From Saccharothrix algeriensis (lineage in GTDB: Bacteria; Actinomycetota; Actinomycetes; Mycobacteriales; Pseudonocardiaceae), in assembly GCF_016907655.1 (NCBI RefSeq), contig NZ_JAFBCL010000001.1, positions 434,001-498,000 on the forward strand: a stretch of 64,000 bases of DNA, given 5' to 3'. The notes beneath the pieces are model-generated. The model was given only the letters and a program-made list of their open reading frames with translations, was not told where the DNA came from and ran no database searches. The translations under genes and the position numbers were made by a program. This document shows, one piece after another, positions 35,533 to 45,295 of this stretch; within the stretch, counting starts at the first letter, position 1, and every line of letters begins with the position of its first letter.

Positions 35533-36327
35533 ATGTCCGTCCCGCCGCAGCAGCCGGGTCCCCACGGTCAGCAGCCGGGTCCGTTCGGCCAACAACCAGG
35601 CCAGTTCGGCCCGCAACCGGGGTACGGCCAGCAGCCCGGCGGGTACCCCCCGCCGCCCCAGGGCTTCCCACAAGGTGGGCAGCCCCAGCCCGGCTACGGC
35701 CCGCCCCCGGGCGCGTACCCGCCGCCCGGCCGGCCGGGTCAGCCCGGCCCCGGCCAGCCGCCGCACGGGCAGTTCAACCAGCCCGGGTACGGCCAACCGG
35801 GTGGTTTCGGCCCCTACGGCCCGCCGCGGAAGAAGAGCCCCCTGCCCTGGGTCCTGGCCGGCGGCGGCGCGCTGGTGATCGCCGTGGTCGTGGTCCTGCT
35901 GCTCACGCTGGGTGGCGGCAACGGCACGCCCAAGGACGCGGCGGAGAGCTTCGCGGCGGCCCTGTCGGGCAAGGACTACGACAAGCTGCGCTCGCTGACC
36001 TGCGCCGAGGACCGCAAGGAGATCGACGACCTGCAGAAGGAGTTCAACCCGGACGCCATCAGCCAGGAGATCGAGAAGAACCTCGGCGACATGCCGCCGG
36101 AGTTCAGGGAGAAGGCGAAGCAGCTGCAGGAGGCGGCGAAGGACATCAAGCTCGTCGCCACCGTCAACGGCGTCGAGGAGAAGGACGAGACGCACGCGGA
36201 GGCCGACATCTCGCTGAAGCTGGAGGGCGTCCCGGACGACCTCAAGGAGCTGATGAGGACCGACCGCAGCGACAAGATCCCCTTCGTCAAGACCGACGAC
36301 GGCTGGGTGGCCTGCGAGAAGAAGTAA
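35533..36327 (+). CDS. Single-pass membrane protein with Pro/Gln-rich tail (DUF4878-like)
   Basis: 264 residues. Residues 1-100 are Pro/Gly/Gln/Tyr-rich without structure; a membrane helix lies at about 107-127 (LPWVLAGGGALVIAVVVVLL as landmark), and an outside domain of about 130 residues follows with two Cys (LTCAEDRK and VACEKK) and a cystatin-like DUF4878 pattern (TPKDAAESFAAALSGKDYDKL). AGGAG at 35522 is well spaced to the ATG at 35533. It is divergent from mpa. The function is unknown; such proteins often sit beside lipoprotein and Mce genes. The architecture mirrors the DUF4333 protein at 7380-8132. Confidence 0.85.
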   Translation: MSVPPQQPGPHGQQPGPFGQQPGQFGPQPGYGQQPGGYPPPPQGFPQGGQPQPGYGPPPGAYPPPGRPGQPGPGQPPHGQFNQPGYGQPGGFGPYGPPRKKSPLPWVLAGGGALVIAVVVVLLLTLGGGNGTPKDAAESFAAALSGKDYDKLRSLTCAEDRKEIDDLQKEFNPDAISQEIEKNLGDMPPEFREKAKQLQEAAKDIKLVATVNGVEEKDETHAEADISLKLEGVPDDLKELMRTDRSDKIPFVKTDDGWVACEKK

Positions 36328-36339
36328 GCCCCCGGTGCC

Positions 36340-36384
36340 GCGGGAACGGCCCGTGCAGCCCTCGGCTGCACGGGCCGTTCCCGC
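36340..36384. terminator. Bidirectional hairpin terminator
   Basis: Perfect 21-bp stem (36340-36360 with 36364-36384) and a 3-nt loop, between the convergent stops at 36327 (plus) and 36388 (minus). Confidence 0.9.
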
Positions 36385-36387
36385 TGG

Positions 36388-37478
<1,091 letters not shown>

Positions 37479-37486
<8 letters not shown>

Positions 37487-38051
37487 CCCTCTCCCCCTTG
37501 CCGGCGAGCAGGCCGCCCGCCTCCTTGACCGAGTAGTAGACGGGCCCCGCCACCAGCCAGATGGCGCCCACGAGCGACATGCCCGACATCTGCCCCCACA
37601 GCACCTGCGTACGCTCGGGCGTGCTCACGACGTACATCAGCAGCAGCACCACCGCGCCGGCGATGCCCCACGCGAGCAGGAACCTGAACCACTCGCGCCA
37701 CTCGTAGCGGACCCGCGCCACACCGTGCCGGGGCGGCTTCACCGGCGGCGGACCGCCCGCGAAGCGGTGGGCGAACCGCTGGTCGGCCCAGCGCAGCACG
37801 CTGTGCCCGAACGCGACGCTGACCCCCAGGTAGATCGCCGCGAGCCCGTGCACCGCCGTCGCCTCGCCCCCCGACCGCAGGTCGAACGCGGTCGCCGCCA
37901 GCAGCACCACGTCCACCAGCGGCGTGCACACCAGGAGCACCGCGCCGGCCTTCGGCCGCCGCAGCACGTACCGGGTGAGCAGACCGGCCCCGAGCACGAT
38001 CCAGAAACCGATCTCACAAGCGACGATGAGCACGACCATCGGTTCAGCCAC
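37479..38051 (-). CDS. Integral membrane protein of unknown function
   Basis: 190 residues with five to six predicted membrane helices (VVLIVACEIGFWIVLGAGLL first) and a central cytosolic loop rich in basic residues (PPPVKPPRHGVARVRYEWRE as landmark). I know of similar unnamed actinobacterial membrane proteins but no function. The GTG at 38051 (VAEPM) is chosen; the ATG at 38039 is also good, and an ATG at 38117 would overlap the divergent kinase promoter. It is divergent from the second histidine kinase. Confidence 0.75.
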
Positions 38052-38160
38052 GACGTCGAGGCTGCCGGTCGGGGACGGTCCGACGCGTCGGCGGGCGGAC
38101 CGATCGGGGGTCATCACTTCGTAGGACGCCCCGGTCGGCGGCGTGTGCTGTGATGCGGTG

Positions 38161-39261
38161 GTGCAGATCCGCCCGAAGGGCCGCGAGGTGCTCGTCGCGG
38201 CTGGTTTCTTCGCCCTCGGGGTGCTGGTCTACCGGCTGGAGCTGGACCTGTTCTTCAGCGCCGAGCAGCCGACCCCGCAGGTCGCGCGCTTGGCCGTCCT
38301 CGCCGTCGCGTGCGTCGGGCAGGCGTTCCGCCGCAGCGCCCCGGTGATCGCCCTGGTGGTGGTCACGGCGGCGGTGGCGGTGGACTTCACGCACGGGCTG
38401 AGCATCCCGCTGGTCCTGGTGTTCGTCGACATGCTGTTCGTGGTGTCGCTGGAAGGGCCGCGCCGGCTGCACCGGGCGCTGGTCGGCCTCGTCGCGTCGG
38501 GCACGCTGGGGCTGACGCTGGTGCTGGCCCTGCACGGCGACTGGCGGGAGTCGCTCTACGCCGGGTTGCAGGTGTTCTCGCTGGTCTGCGTGCCGGTGTG
38601 GTGGGCGACCAACATCCGCCAGCACCGCGACAGCGCCGAGCAGGTGGCCCGGATCGCGGAGCTGGACCGGCGGGCGGCCGTCGGCGCGGAACGCACCCGG
38701 ATGGCCCGCGACCTGCACGACGTGATCGCCGGGCACCTGTCGGCGATCGCGATCCAGTCCGAGGCGGTGTTGTCCATGCCCGCCGACTCGGAGACCGTGC
38801 GCACGGTGCTCCGGTCGGTCCGGGAGAACAGCGTGCGGTCGCTGGCGGAGATGCGCACCATGATCGACGTGCTGCGGGCCGACGACGCGGTGGACGAACC
38901 GGTGACCGTGCGGCTGGCCGACGCGGCGCGGCTGGTCGACTCCGCTCGCGCGGGCGGGCTCGCGGTGGACTTCGCGATAGACGACGTGGACGGGCTGCCG
39001 GTGGCCGTGGACCTCGCGGCCTACCGGATCCTGCAGGAGGCGCTGACGAACGCGTTGAAGCACGGCTCGTCCGCCTCGGTGCGGGTGGAGCGGCAGGTCA
39101 GGAGGCTGGTCGTGGTGGTGCGGAACACCGCGCGCGACGCGGCCGGGGGAACGGGGACGGGGTTGGTGAGCATGGCGGAGCGCGCGCACGCGGTCGGCGG
39201 TGCGTTCACGGCGGGCCGCGACGGCGGCGACTGGCTGGTCCGGGCGGAGCTGCCGCTGTGA
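38161..39261 (+). CDS. Sensor histidine kinase (HisKA_3)
   Basis: 366 residues. Five or so membrane helices (about 10-150), then the phosphoacceptor His in TRMARDLHDVIAGHLSAIA and an HATPase domain with LQEALTNALKHG (N box) and GTGLVSMAERAHAVGG. The ATP-lid DxGxG motif is weak (NTARDAAGGTGTG), as in several DesK/LiaS-type kinases. GTG at 38161 is chosen, with another GTG one codon upstream. It overlaps the response regulator gene by four bases (GTGA). The paralogous system at 31038-32899 shares the same domain order. Signal unknown. Confidence 0.9.
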   Translation: MQIRPKGREVLVAAGFFALGVLVYRLELDLFFSAEQPTPQVARLAVLAVACVGQAFRRSAPVIALVVVTAAVAVDFTHGLSIPLVLVFVDMLFVVSLEGPRRLHRALVGLVASGTLGLTLVLALHGDWRESLYAGLQVFSLVCVPVWWATNIRQHRDSAEQVARIAELDRRAAVGAERTRMARDLHDVIAGHLSAIAIQSEAVLSMPADSETVRTVLRSVRENSVRSLAEMRTMIDVLRADDAVDEPVTVRLADAARLVDSARAGGLAVDFAIDDVDGLPVAVDLAAYRILQEALTNALKHGSSASVRVERQVRRLVVVVRNTARDAAGGTGTGLVSMAERAHAVGGAFTAGRDGGDWLVRAELPL

Positions 39262-39908
39262 CCACGGTGCTGGTGGCCGACGACCACGCCGCGATCCGCG
39301 CGGGCCTGGTGATGATCCTGGGCGGCGCGGAGGGCATCGAGGTGGTGGGCGAGGCGGCGGACGGCGCGGCGGCCGTGCGGCTGGCCCGGGAGCTGCGGCC
39401 CGACGTGGTGCTGATGGACATCCGGATGCCCGGCACCGACGGCATCGCGGCGACCCGGCAGCTGGCCGGCGTGTGCGAGGTGCTGGTGCTGACCACGTTC
39501 GACCTGGACGAGTACGTGCACGGCGCGCTGCGGGCGGGCGCGGCGGGGTTCCTGCTCAAGTCGGTGGAGGCGCACGCGCTGGTGGAGGCGGTGCGGCAGG
39601 TCGCGGCCGGCGACGGGGTGCTGGCGCCGAGCGTGACGCGGCGGCTGATGCGCGAGTTCGCCTCGGTCGCCCCGCGCCCCCGGCCGACCGCGCTGGACGC
39701 GTTGACCGACCGCGAGGTCGACGTGCTGCGCTGCCTCGGCGAGGGCCTGTCCAATCACCAGATCGGGCGAAAGCTGCACATCGGCGAGACGACCGTCAAG
39801 ACGCACGTGTCCCGCGTGCTGACCAAGCTGGACCTGCGGTCGCGGGTGCAGGCGGCGATCCTGGCCCAGGAGGCGGGACTGCTCAGCGACGGTGCAGAGC
39901 GGCCTTGA
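39258..39908 (+). CDS. LuxR/NarL-family response regulator
   Basis: 216 residues: receiver domain with VLVADDHAAIRAGL, phospho-Asp in DVVLMDIRMPG, Lys in FLLKSVEAH, and a LuxR HTH (LTDREVDVLRCLGEGLSN, then ETTVKTHVSRVLTKL). The receiver starts right at the N-terminus, unlike the paralogue at 32141. GTG start overlaps the kinase stop. Its last 26 bases overlap the 3' end of the convergent M50 protease gene, so the two transcripts are antisense there. Its targets are unknown. Confidence 0.93.
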   Translation: MTTVLVADDHAAIRAGLVMILGGAEGIEVVGEAADGAAAVRLARELRPDVVLMDIRMPGTDGIAATRQLAGVCEVLVLTTFDLDEYVHGALRAGAAGFLLKSVEAHALVEAVRQVAAGDGVLAPSVTRRLMREFASVAPRPRPTALDALTDREVDVLRCLGEGLSNHQIGRKLHIGETTVKTHVSRVLTKLDLRSRVQAAILAQEAGLLSDGAERP

Positions 39909-41013
39909 GGTCCTCCCGCCGCAGCACCCCGGCGGGCCGGCCCTCCAGGTCCACCACCAGGTACTCCCAGGCGGCGGTGCCGTGGACGCGCTCGACGACC
40001 TCGTCGCCGGTCTCGTTCTCCAGCAGCACGGTCTCCGGCCGGATCGGCACGGCGGCCTGCTCGGCGGGCGCGTGCGGCGAGGTGGCCGCCAGCCGCCGCG
40101 CCAGGTCCCGGTCCAGCAGCCCCGCCGCGACCCCGTCCGCGCGCACCAGCACCACGCCCCGCCCGGCCGACGCCGTGAGCGCGCCCGAGACCGGGCTCTC
40201 GGCGGGCAGCTGGAGCACCGGGCGGACCAGCTCGCCCAGGGTCAACCCGGCCGGCCAGGCGCGCTTGCGCTCGGCGGCCGACTCGCCCCGCGCGCCCGCC
40301 ACCACGAACCACGCGGTGAGCAGGCACACGCCGAAGCGCACCCAGCGGTCCTCGCTGCCCTCCAGCACGCCCCAGACCGCCCACACCACCAGCAGCACGG
40401 CCACGACCACACCGCCGACGACCGCGGCCCTCGTGCCCGTCGACCGCCGCCCCGTGGCGGCCCACACGCCGGCGCGGAGGATGCGCCCGCCGTCCAGCGG
40501 CAGGCCGGGCAGCAGGTTGAACACGGCCACCGCGGCGTTGGCGAACGCCGTCTGCGCGATCAGCAGCCACACCGCGTCCGGGTGCGGTATCGCCACCGCG
40601 GCCAGCGCGAACGCGCCCGCCAGCACGATCGACACCACCGGCCCGGCCGCCGCGATCAGCCCTTCGTGCGCGGGCCTGGTCGGCGTGCGCATCACCTCGG
40701 ACACCCCGCCCAGCAGGAACAGCCGCAGCCGCCGGACCGGCAGCCCCAGCCGCAGCGCCACCAGGCTGTGCCCCAGCTCGTGGGCGAGGACGGAGAGCCC
40801 GAGGAAGATCGCGAACGTGGCCGCGAGCAGCACCCCGGTCAGGCCGCCGGCGCCCGGCGCGATCCGCTCGACCAGCGGGGCGTAGAGCACCACGATCGCC
40901 GCCGAGCCCAACCACCAGGAGGGCGCGAGCAGCACCGGTATCCCGGCGGCCCGGAACAGCGGCAGCCCACCGTCCCGACCGACCTGCCGTCGCCAGCTCT
41001 CCTTGGTCACCAC
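39883..41013 (-). CDS. Site-2 protease family (M50) membrane metalloprotease with CBS domains
   Basis: 376 residues. The zinc site is HELGHS on an early membrane helix (near residue 78) with the third ligand in NLLPGLPLDGGR. About six membrane helices are followed by a C-terminal cytosolic CBS-domain pair (about 255-376; VLRREDLKAALHRR at the end). This is the Rip3/SpoIVFB-like group, which cuts membrane-embedded anti-sigma or regulatory proteins; CBS pairs often bind adenylates. Start is one of two consecutive GTG codons (41013 or 41010). Neighbouring trmI and the RecB-like nuclease form a conserved actinobacterial set. Confidence 0.93.
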   Translation of the reverse strand: MVTKESWRRQVGRDGGLPLFRAAGIPVLLAPSWWLGSAAIVVLYAPLVERIAPGAGGLTGVLLAATFAIFLGLSVLAHELGHSLVALRLGLPVRRLRLFLLGGVSEVMRTPTRPAHEGLIAAAGPVVSIVLAGAFALAAVAIPHPDAVWLLIAQTAFANAAVAVFNLLPGLPLDGGRILRAGVWAATGRRSTGTRAAVVGGVVVAVLLVVWAVWGVLEGSEDRWVRFGVCLLTAWFVVAGARGESAAERKRAWPAGLTLGELVRPVLQLPAESPVSGALTASAGRGVVLVRADGVAAGLLDRDLARRLAATSPHAPAEQAAVPIRPETVLLENETGDEVVERVHGTAAWEYLVVDLEGRPAGVLRREDLKAALHRR

Positions 41014-41125
41014 GTCGAGAGCCTAGGTCCTGGGGTGTGTTGACGCTGTGACCCGCCCATTCACCCCCGCACGCTGCGACCGCTCCTCCGACACGGCCCC
41101 GAACCCGCTCCCCAGCGCCACACCT

Positions 41126-41161
41126 CTCAGCACGCTCTCAGCCCCTCAGCACGCTCTCAGC
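41126..41161. repeat. 17-bp direct repeat at element C
   Basis: CTCAGCACGCTCTCAGC occurs at 41126-41142 and again at 41145-41161; the second copy supplies the CTCTCAGC end of element C. Confidence 0.85.
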
Positions 41162-41215
41162 GCCACTGCCCGAATTCGTCGGTGCGCCGTGGTTGTCTGA
41201 AAGCAGGGGGGCCAC
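41154..41215. repeat. Dispersed intergenic element, copy C (divergent)
   Basis: On the minus strand: GTGGCC (41210-41215), CACCGAC (41178-41184), exactly 16 nt, GCTGAGAG (41154-41161). The first interval is 25 nt rather than 30 as in copies A and B, and other positions are less alike. On the plus strand it reads TCGTCGGTG-N8-TTGTCT. Confidence 0.55.
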
Positions 41216-41622
41216 CCAGCGCGAGCACCCCCGCACCGCCGTGCCCACCCGAGTCGCGAAAGCTCGCCAGAGGCCCACCCTCCTGCCCGAGCCGCGCACG
41301 GGTAAGCGCTCGGCCGCGTCCTTCCACCTGCGTCTCGCCACCTGCTCACGACACGCCACCCAACCCGCGCCCCGCCACCCGACCCGCGGCCCCACCGCTC
41401 CAACACCACGCCCACCACCCCACATCCCAACCCGCGCCCCACCACCCGACCGCGCCCCACTGCCCGACCACGCCCCACCGCCCGACCACGCCCCACCGAC
41501 CCACCTCCCGACCCGCGCCCCACCGCCAACCGCACCCCACCGCTCCGGCACCGCCCCCACCGGCCCGTCACCCGGTCCAGGCCACCCCGCGCACCCCCGG
41601 TCCCGCCTCGACCGCCCTGATC
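41216..41622. other. Low-complexity Pro/His-type gap upstream of the RecB-like nuclease
   Basis: Non-coding pyrimidine-rich sequence with irregular CCCCACCGCCCGACCA repeats (about 41380-41560). The frame is open into the nuclease gene, but it has no domain and extreme Pro/His/Thr composition, so I do not extend the gene into it. Confidence 0.5.
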
Positions 41623-41645
41623 TTGTCGGGGGTCTGCCCTATCGT
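41623..41645 (+). promoter_or_regulatory. PafBC (RecA-NDp)-like promoter of the RecB-family nuclease
   Basis: TTGTCGGGG (41623-41631), 8-nt spacer, TATCGT (41640-41645), seven bases before the ATG at 41653. One mismatch (G for T) to TTGTCRGTG-N8-TANNNT. The transcript would be essentially leaderless. Confidence 0.65.
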
Positions 41646-41652
41646 TTCCGGC

Positions 41653-42522
41653 ATGGCAGTGCCGACGATCACCGAGCGCCCTGTTCGCAGGCCCGCGCTG
41701 TCGCCCTCCCGCGCGGGCGACTTCAAGCAGTGCCCGCTGCTGTACCGCTTCCGCGCGGTCGACCGGCTGCCGGAGAAGCCCACCAAGGCGCAGGTCCGCG
41801 GCACGGTCGTGCACGCCGTCCTGGAGGACCTGTTCGGCCTGCCCGCCGCCGAGCGCGTCCCCGAGCGCGCCCGCGAGCTGGTCGCCCCGGCCTGGGCGCG
41901 GGTCCGCGCCGAGCGCCCGGAGTTCGCGGACCTGTTCGCCGAGGGCGAGGACGAGGAGCAGCAGCAGTGGCTGGCCTCGGCCGAGGGCCTGCTGGACGGC
42001 TACTTCGGCCTGGAGGACCCGCGCCGGTTCGACCCGGACGCCCGCGAGCTGCTGGTCGAGTGGGAGCTGCCGTCCGGGGTGCTGCTGCGCGGCTACGTCG
42101 ACCGCGTGGACGTGGCGCCGACCGGCGAGATCCGGGTCGTGGACTACAAGACCGGGGCCGCGCCGCGCGAGGTCGGCGAGGCCAAGGCGCTGTTCCAGAT
42201 GAAGTTCTACGCGCTGGTGCTGTGGCGGCTGCGCGGCGAGGTGCCGCGCCAGCTCCGGCTGATGTACCTGGCCGACCGGCAGGCGCTGGCCTACACGCCC
42301 GACGAGGCCGAGCTGAGCCGGTTCGAGCGGACGCTGGAGGCGATCTGGGACGCGATCCTCCGAGCCGCCCGGTCGGGTGACTTCCGGCCGAACCCGAGCC
42401 GGCTGTGCGACTACTGCGACCACAAGGCGCGGTGCCCGGCGTTCGACGGCACGCCGCCGCCCTACCCGGGCTGGCCGGACCCGGACGCCGGGCAGGAGAC
42501 GGCGCTGGACCGGGCGGACTGA
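41653..42522 (+). CDS. RecB-family exonuclease (PD-(D/E)XK, Fe-S cluster)
   Basis: 289 residues. An N-terminal Cys (DFKQCPLLYRF, ~25) and a C-terminal CDYCDHKARCP cluster give the four cysteines of an AddB/Cas4-type 4Fe-4S site; the nuclease core has RGTVVHAVLEDLF, the metal-binding GYVDRVDVAP and VVDYKTGAAP (Asp and Lys) and QMKFYALVL. Rv2119 is the mycobacterial counterpart, in the same position. It probably degrades single-stranded or end-processed DNA in repair. The ATG at 41653 is seven bases after a TATCGT -10 in a PafBC-like box, so DNA-damage control is plausible. Confidence 0.93.
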   Translation: MAVPTITERPVRRPALSPSRAGDFKQCPLLYRFRAVDRLPEKPTKAQVRGTVVHAVLEDLFGLPAAERVPERARELVAPAWARVRAERPEFADLFAEGEDEEQQQWLASAEGLLDGYFGLEDPRRFDPDARELLVEWELPSGVLLRGYVDRVDVAPTGEIRVVDYKTGAAPREVGEAKALFQMKFYALVLWRLRGEVPRQLRLMYLADRQALAYTPDEAELSRFERTLEAIWDAILRAARSGDFRPNPSRLCDYCDHKARCPAFDGTPPPYPGWPDPDAGQETALDRAD

Positions 42523-42679
42523 CGGCGGCGCTCCCCCGGCGCCGCGCCCAAGGGCTGCCGCGCAGCGCGTTCGACGGTGGCGAAGTCGTCACGCGCCGAC
42601 AGGGCGAACGCTGCCCGATCGGGCGCACCGCGCAGTCGCCGTGCGTGCGGGAGCGCTGAGCCGGGGTCACGATGGGGTG

Positions 42680-43315
42680 GTGCAGTTCGCGGACCGGGCC
42701 GACGCCGGACGGGTGCTGGCCGAGGCGCTGCGTCCCGGCCGCTGGTGCGATCCGCTGGTGCTGGGCCTGGCGCGCGGCGGCGTCCCGGTGGCGCACGAGG
42801 TGGCGCGGGCCCTGGGCGCGGGGCTGGACGTGGCGGTGGCGCGCAAGATCGGCGCGCCCGGCCACCGCGAGTTCGGCGTCGGGGCCGTCACGGCGGACGG
42901 CGAGCCGATCTTCGACGCCGACGCGCTGCGGTCGCTGGGGCTGACCCCGGACGACCTCGCCGGGACCTGCGCGGCGGAGCGGCGGGAAGCCCGCCGCCGG
43001 CTGGAGGTCTACCGGTCCGGGCGGGCGGTGCGCCTGTCCGGCCGGGACGTGCTGGTCGTGGACGACGGCCTGGCCACCGGTGTCACGGCCCGCGCCGCGC
43101 TGCGCGAGGTGCGCTCGCGGGCCCCGCGCCGGCTGGTGCTGGCGGTCCCGGTGGGCGCGGCGCAGGCCCTGCGGCAGCTGCGGGGCGAGGCCGACCGGGT
43201 GGTGTGCCCGCACCGGCGGGACGACTTCCGGTCGGTGGGCAGGTTCTACCGGCGGTTCGACCAGACCACCGACGCCGAGGTGCTGGCGCTACTGGAGCAG
43301 CACCGCCACGACTGA
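42680..43315 (+). CDS. Phosphoribosyltransferase-family protein
   Basis: 211 residues with a type I PRTase fold: GLARGGVPVAHEVARAL near the N-terminus and the PRPP loop VLVVDDGLATGVTARAAL near 125. It resembles the family of predicted phosphoribosyltransferases often fused or linked to dienelactone hydrolases, whose substrates are unknown. Two consecutive GTG codons (42677, 42680) could initiate. Its last 27 bases overlap the 3' end of the convergent AEC permease gene. A 157-bp gap separates it from the RecB-like gene. Confidence 0.85.
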   Translation: MQFADRADAGRVLAEALRPGRWCDPLVLGLARGGVPVAHEVARALGAGLDVAVARKIGAPGHREFGVGAVTADGEPIFDADALRSLGLTPDDLAGTCAAERREARRRLEVYRSGRAVRLSGRDVLVVDDGLATGVTARAALREVRSRAPRRLVLAVPVGAAQALRQLRGEADRVVCPHRRDDFRSVGRFYRRFDQTTDAEVLALLEQHRHD

Positions 43316-44206
43316 GAGCGTCACCATCGACAACGCGGTGGAGACCAGCACCACGTCACGCGGCAGGCGGGCGTCGGGGCGGTACTGCGCGGCCAGCACG
43401 TACACGTTCTGCGCGGTCGGCAGCGCCGCGCACAGGACGGCCGCCAGCCGCAGCGGGCCGGTCACGCCGAGCGCCAGGCAGGCCAGGAACGTCACGACCG
43501 GGTGCAGCAGGAGCTTGAGGCCCACCACCGCGCAGACCCCGGCGCGGGCTTCCCGGTCGGGCGCGCGCATGGCGTTGAGCGACATGCCGAGCACCACCAG
43601 CGCCGTGGGCACGCCCGCGGACCCCAACGCCTCGATCGGGTCCATCACCAGTTGCGGCGGTCGCCGGCCGACCGCGCTCAGCGCGACACCCAGCAGCGAC
43701 GCGAGGATGATCGGGTTGCGCACCGGCAGCGTCAGCAGGGTGCGCGCCGTGCCGCCGCGCCGCCCGGAGCCCACCTCGACCGCGGCCAGCACCGCGGGCA
43801 TCAGGACCACCGGCTGGAACAGCAGCACCGCCGCCAGGAACGACGAGTCGCCCAGGACGCCGACGGCGACCGGGATGCCGAGGTTGCCGGAGTTGACGTA
43901 GGCGCCGGCCACCGCCGCCAGCGCCCGGTCGGGCAGCTCCCGCCGGAACACCTTCGCGTGCAGGAGCAGACCGATCGCGCCGACGACGAACGTGGCGATC
44001 ACAAAAGCCAGCACGCCCCGGTTGGCCAGCGCGCCGGGATCGCTGTCGAGCAGGGTGGTGAACAGCACGGCCGGCATGGCGAGGTAGAACGCGAACCGGC
44101 CGAGCACCGACTCGGCCCGGTCGCCGAGCACCCCGGTGCGGGCCGCGACGAAGCCGATGGCCGTGAGCACCCAGATCGGCACGAAACCGCCGAGCACCCC
44201 GGCCAC
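43289..44206 (-). CDS. AEC (auxin efflux carrier) family transporter
   Basis: 305 residues with ten predicted membrane helices in two five-helix halves; VNSGNLGIPVAVGVLG in helix 4 and LPTAQNVYVLAAQY in helix 9 are the typical broken-helix Asn/Gly/Pro motifs of AEC/BASS-fold carriers, which move organic anions such as malate or malonate. GTG at 44206 follows the hisE stop by three bases, so it is translationally coupled to hisE. In mycobacteria hisG occupies this place; hisG is not in the window. Substrate unknown. Confidence 0.9.
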   Translation of the reverse strand: MAGVLGGFVPIWVLTAIGFVAARTGVLGDRAESVLGRFAFYLAMPAVLFTTLLDSDPGALANRGVLAFVIATFVVGAIGLLLHAKVFRRELPDRALAAVAGAYVNSGNLGIPVAVGVLGDSSFLAAVLLFQPVVLMPAVLAAVEVGSGRRGGTARTLLTLPVRNPIILASLLGVALSAVGRRPPQLVMDPIEALGSAGVPTALVVLGMSLNAMRAPDREARAGVCAVVGLKLLLHPVVTFLACLALGVTGPLRLAAVLCAALPTAQNVYVLAAQYRPDARLPRDVVLVSTALSMVTLSVVAVLLQ

Positions 44207-44209
44207 GGG

Positions 44210-44491
44210 TCACAGGTGCTCGTAGACGTCTTCGAGGGTGAGGCCGCGGCCCAGCATCAGCACCTGCACGCGGTAGAGCAGCTGGGACACCTCTTCGGCC
44301 AGCCGCTCGTCGGACTCGTGCTCCGCGGCGATCCAGACCTCGCCCGCCTCCTCCAGCACCTTCTTGCCCTGCGCGTGGACCCCGGCCGCCAGGGCCGCTG
44401 CGGTCGCGGAGCCCTCGGGGCGGGTGCGGGCGCGTTCGCTCAGCTCGGCGAACAGCTCGTCGAAGGTCTTCACGGGTGTTGATCCTCGCAT
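44210..44491 (-). CDS. hisE: Phosphoribosyl-ATP pyrophosphohydrolase HisE
   Basis: 93 residues, all-alpha MazG-like fold. [30 protein letters not shown] (metal-binding Glu residues) and [18 protein letters not shown] match HisE of M. tuberculosis along the whole length, including the six residues before VKTF, which supports the ATG at 44491. It performs the second step of histidine synthesis, hydrolysing phosphoribosyl-ATP to phosphoribosyl-AMP. It is divergent from the TetR gene and followed by an AEC transporter instead of hisG. Confidence 0.96.
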   Translation of the reverse strand: MRGSTPVKTFDELFAELSERARTRPEGSATAAALAAGVHAQGKKVLEEAGEVWIAAEHESDERLAEEVSQLLYRVQVLMLGRGLTLEDVYEHL

Positions 44492-44520
44492 CCCCGGGAG
44501 AGTGGCCGGAACCCGCCCCG

Positions 44521-44569
44521 AAAGTGCGTACCCCGAAATCTTGCGGGTCCCGCACTTTTGCCCTAGCTT
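44521..44569 (+). promoter_or_regulatory. tetR promoter with overlapping palindromic operator
   Basis: -35 TTGCGG (44541-44546), 17-bp spacer, -10 TAGCTT (44564-44569), then the tetR ATG six bases later (leaderless). The inverted repeat AAAGTGCG (44521-44528) / CGCACTTT (44551-44558) has its right arm inside the spacer, as expected for autorepression. Confidence 0.65.
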
Positions 44570-44575
44570 GATCAC

Positions 44576-45187
44576 ATGGACGACCGAATGGGCTTGCGCG
44601 AGCGCAAGAAGCTGCAGACCCGCCAAGCGTTGGGCCGGGCGGCCCTCCGGCTGGCGGTGGAGCGCGGCCCGGAGAACGTCCTGGTGGAGGACATCGCCGC
44701 CGCGGTGGGCGTGTCGCCCCGCACGTTCAACAACTACTTCTCCAGCAAGGCCGAGGCGATCGCCGCCCACCACGCCGACCGCGGGCGGGAGCTGGCGGAG
44801 CGGGTCCGCCGGCGCCCTCTGGCGGAGTCGGTGTGGGAGTCGGTCCTGGCGGCCGCGCTGGCCCAGTACGACAGCGGCGCCGATCCGCCGGACCAGCAGT
44901 GGAGGGCCGGGGTCCGGCTGATGGTGAGCGAGCCGGCGCTGATCGGCGAGTTCCTGCGGGCCGGTTCGGTGGTCGAGCGCGAGCTGGCGCAGGCGATCGC
45001 CGAACGCACCCGGACGGACGCGACCACCGACCTCTACCCCAAGCTGGTCGCGGCGTCGGTGGGCGCGGCGATCGAGGTGGCCACCCACCAGTGGCTCACC
45101 GCCGACCCACCGGTCCCCCTGGGCGCCCTGGTGCAGGACGCGCTGACGCGGGTGGCGGCCGGCCTGCCGGAGCCATCGACCAGCTGA
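44576..45187 (+). CDS. TetR family transcriptional regulator
   Basis: 203 residues. N-terminal HTH ([20 protein letters not shown] then [22 protein letters not shown]) is a textbook TetR DNA-binding domain; the helical ligand domain is of the type often paired with FAD-dependent monooxygenases. The ATG at 44576 lies six bases after the -10, so the message is leaderless. An inverted repeat overlaps the promoter. The gene that follows on the same strand is a deleted relic of an FAD oxidoreductase, which was probably its original target. Confidence 0.92.
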   Translation: MDDRMGLRERKKLQTRQALGRAALRLAVERGPENVLVEDIAAAVGVSPRTFNNYFSSKAEAIAAHHADRGRELAERVRRRPLAESVWESVLAAALAQYDSGADPPDQQWRAGVRLMVSEPALIGEFLRAGSVVERELAQAIAERTRTDATTDLYPKLVAASVGAAIEVATHQWLTADPPVPLGALVQDALTRVAAGLPEPSTS

Positions 45188-45295
45188 CCCCACCCCGGCC
45201 GGCCCTGATCCCAGGGTCTGTTCGACGACACCCGAATCAACGACAGCACAGCCCTCGACGCGGAGGGCTTGACCAACCATGCCCGAGGAGGACCC

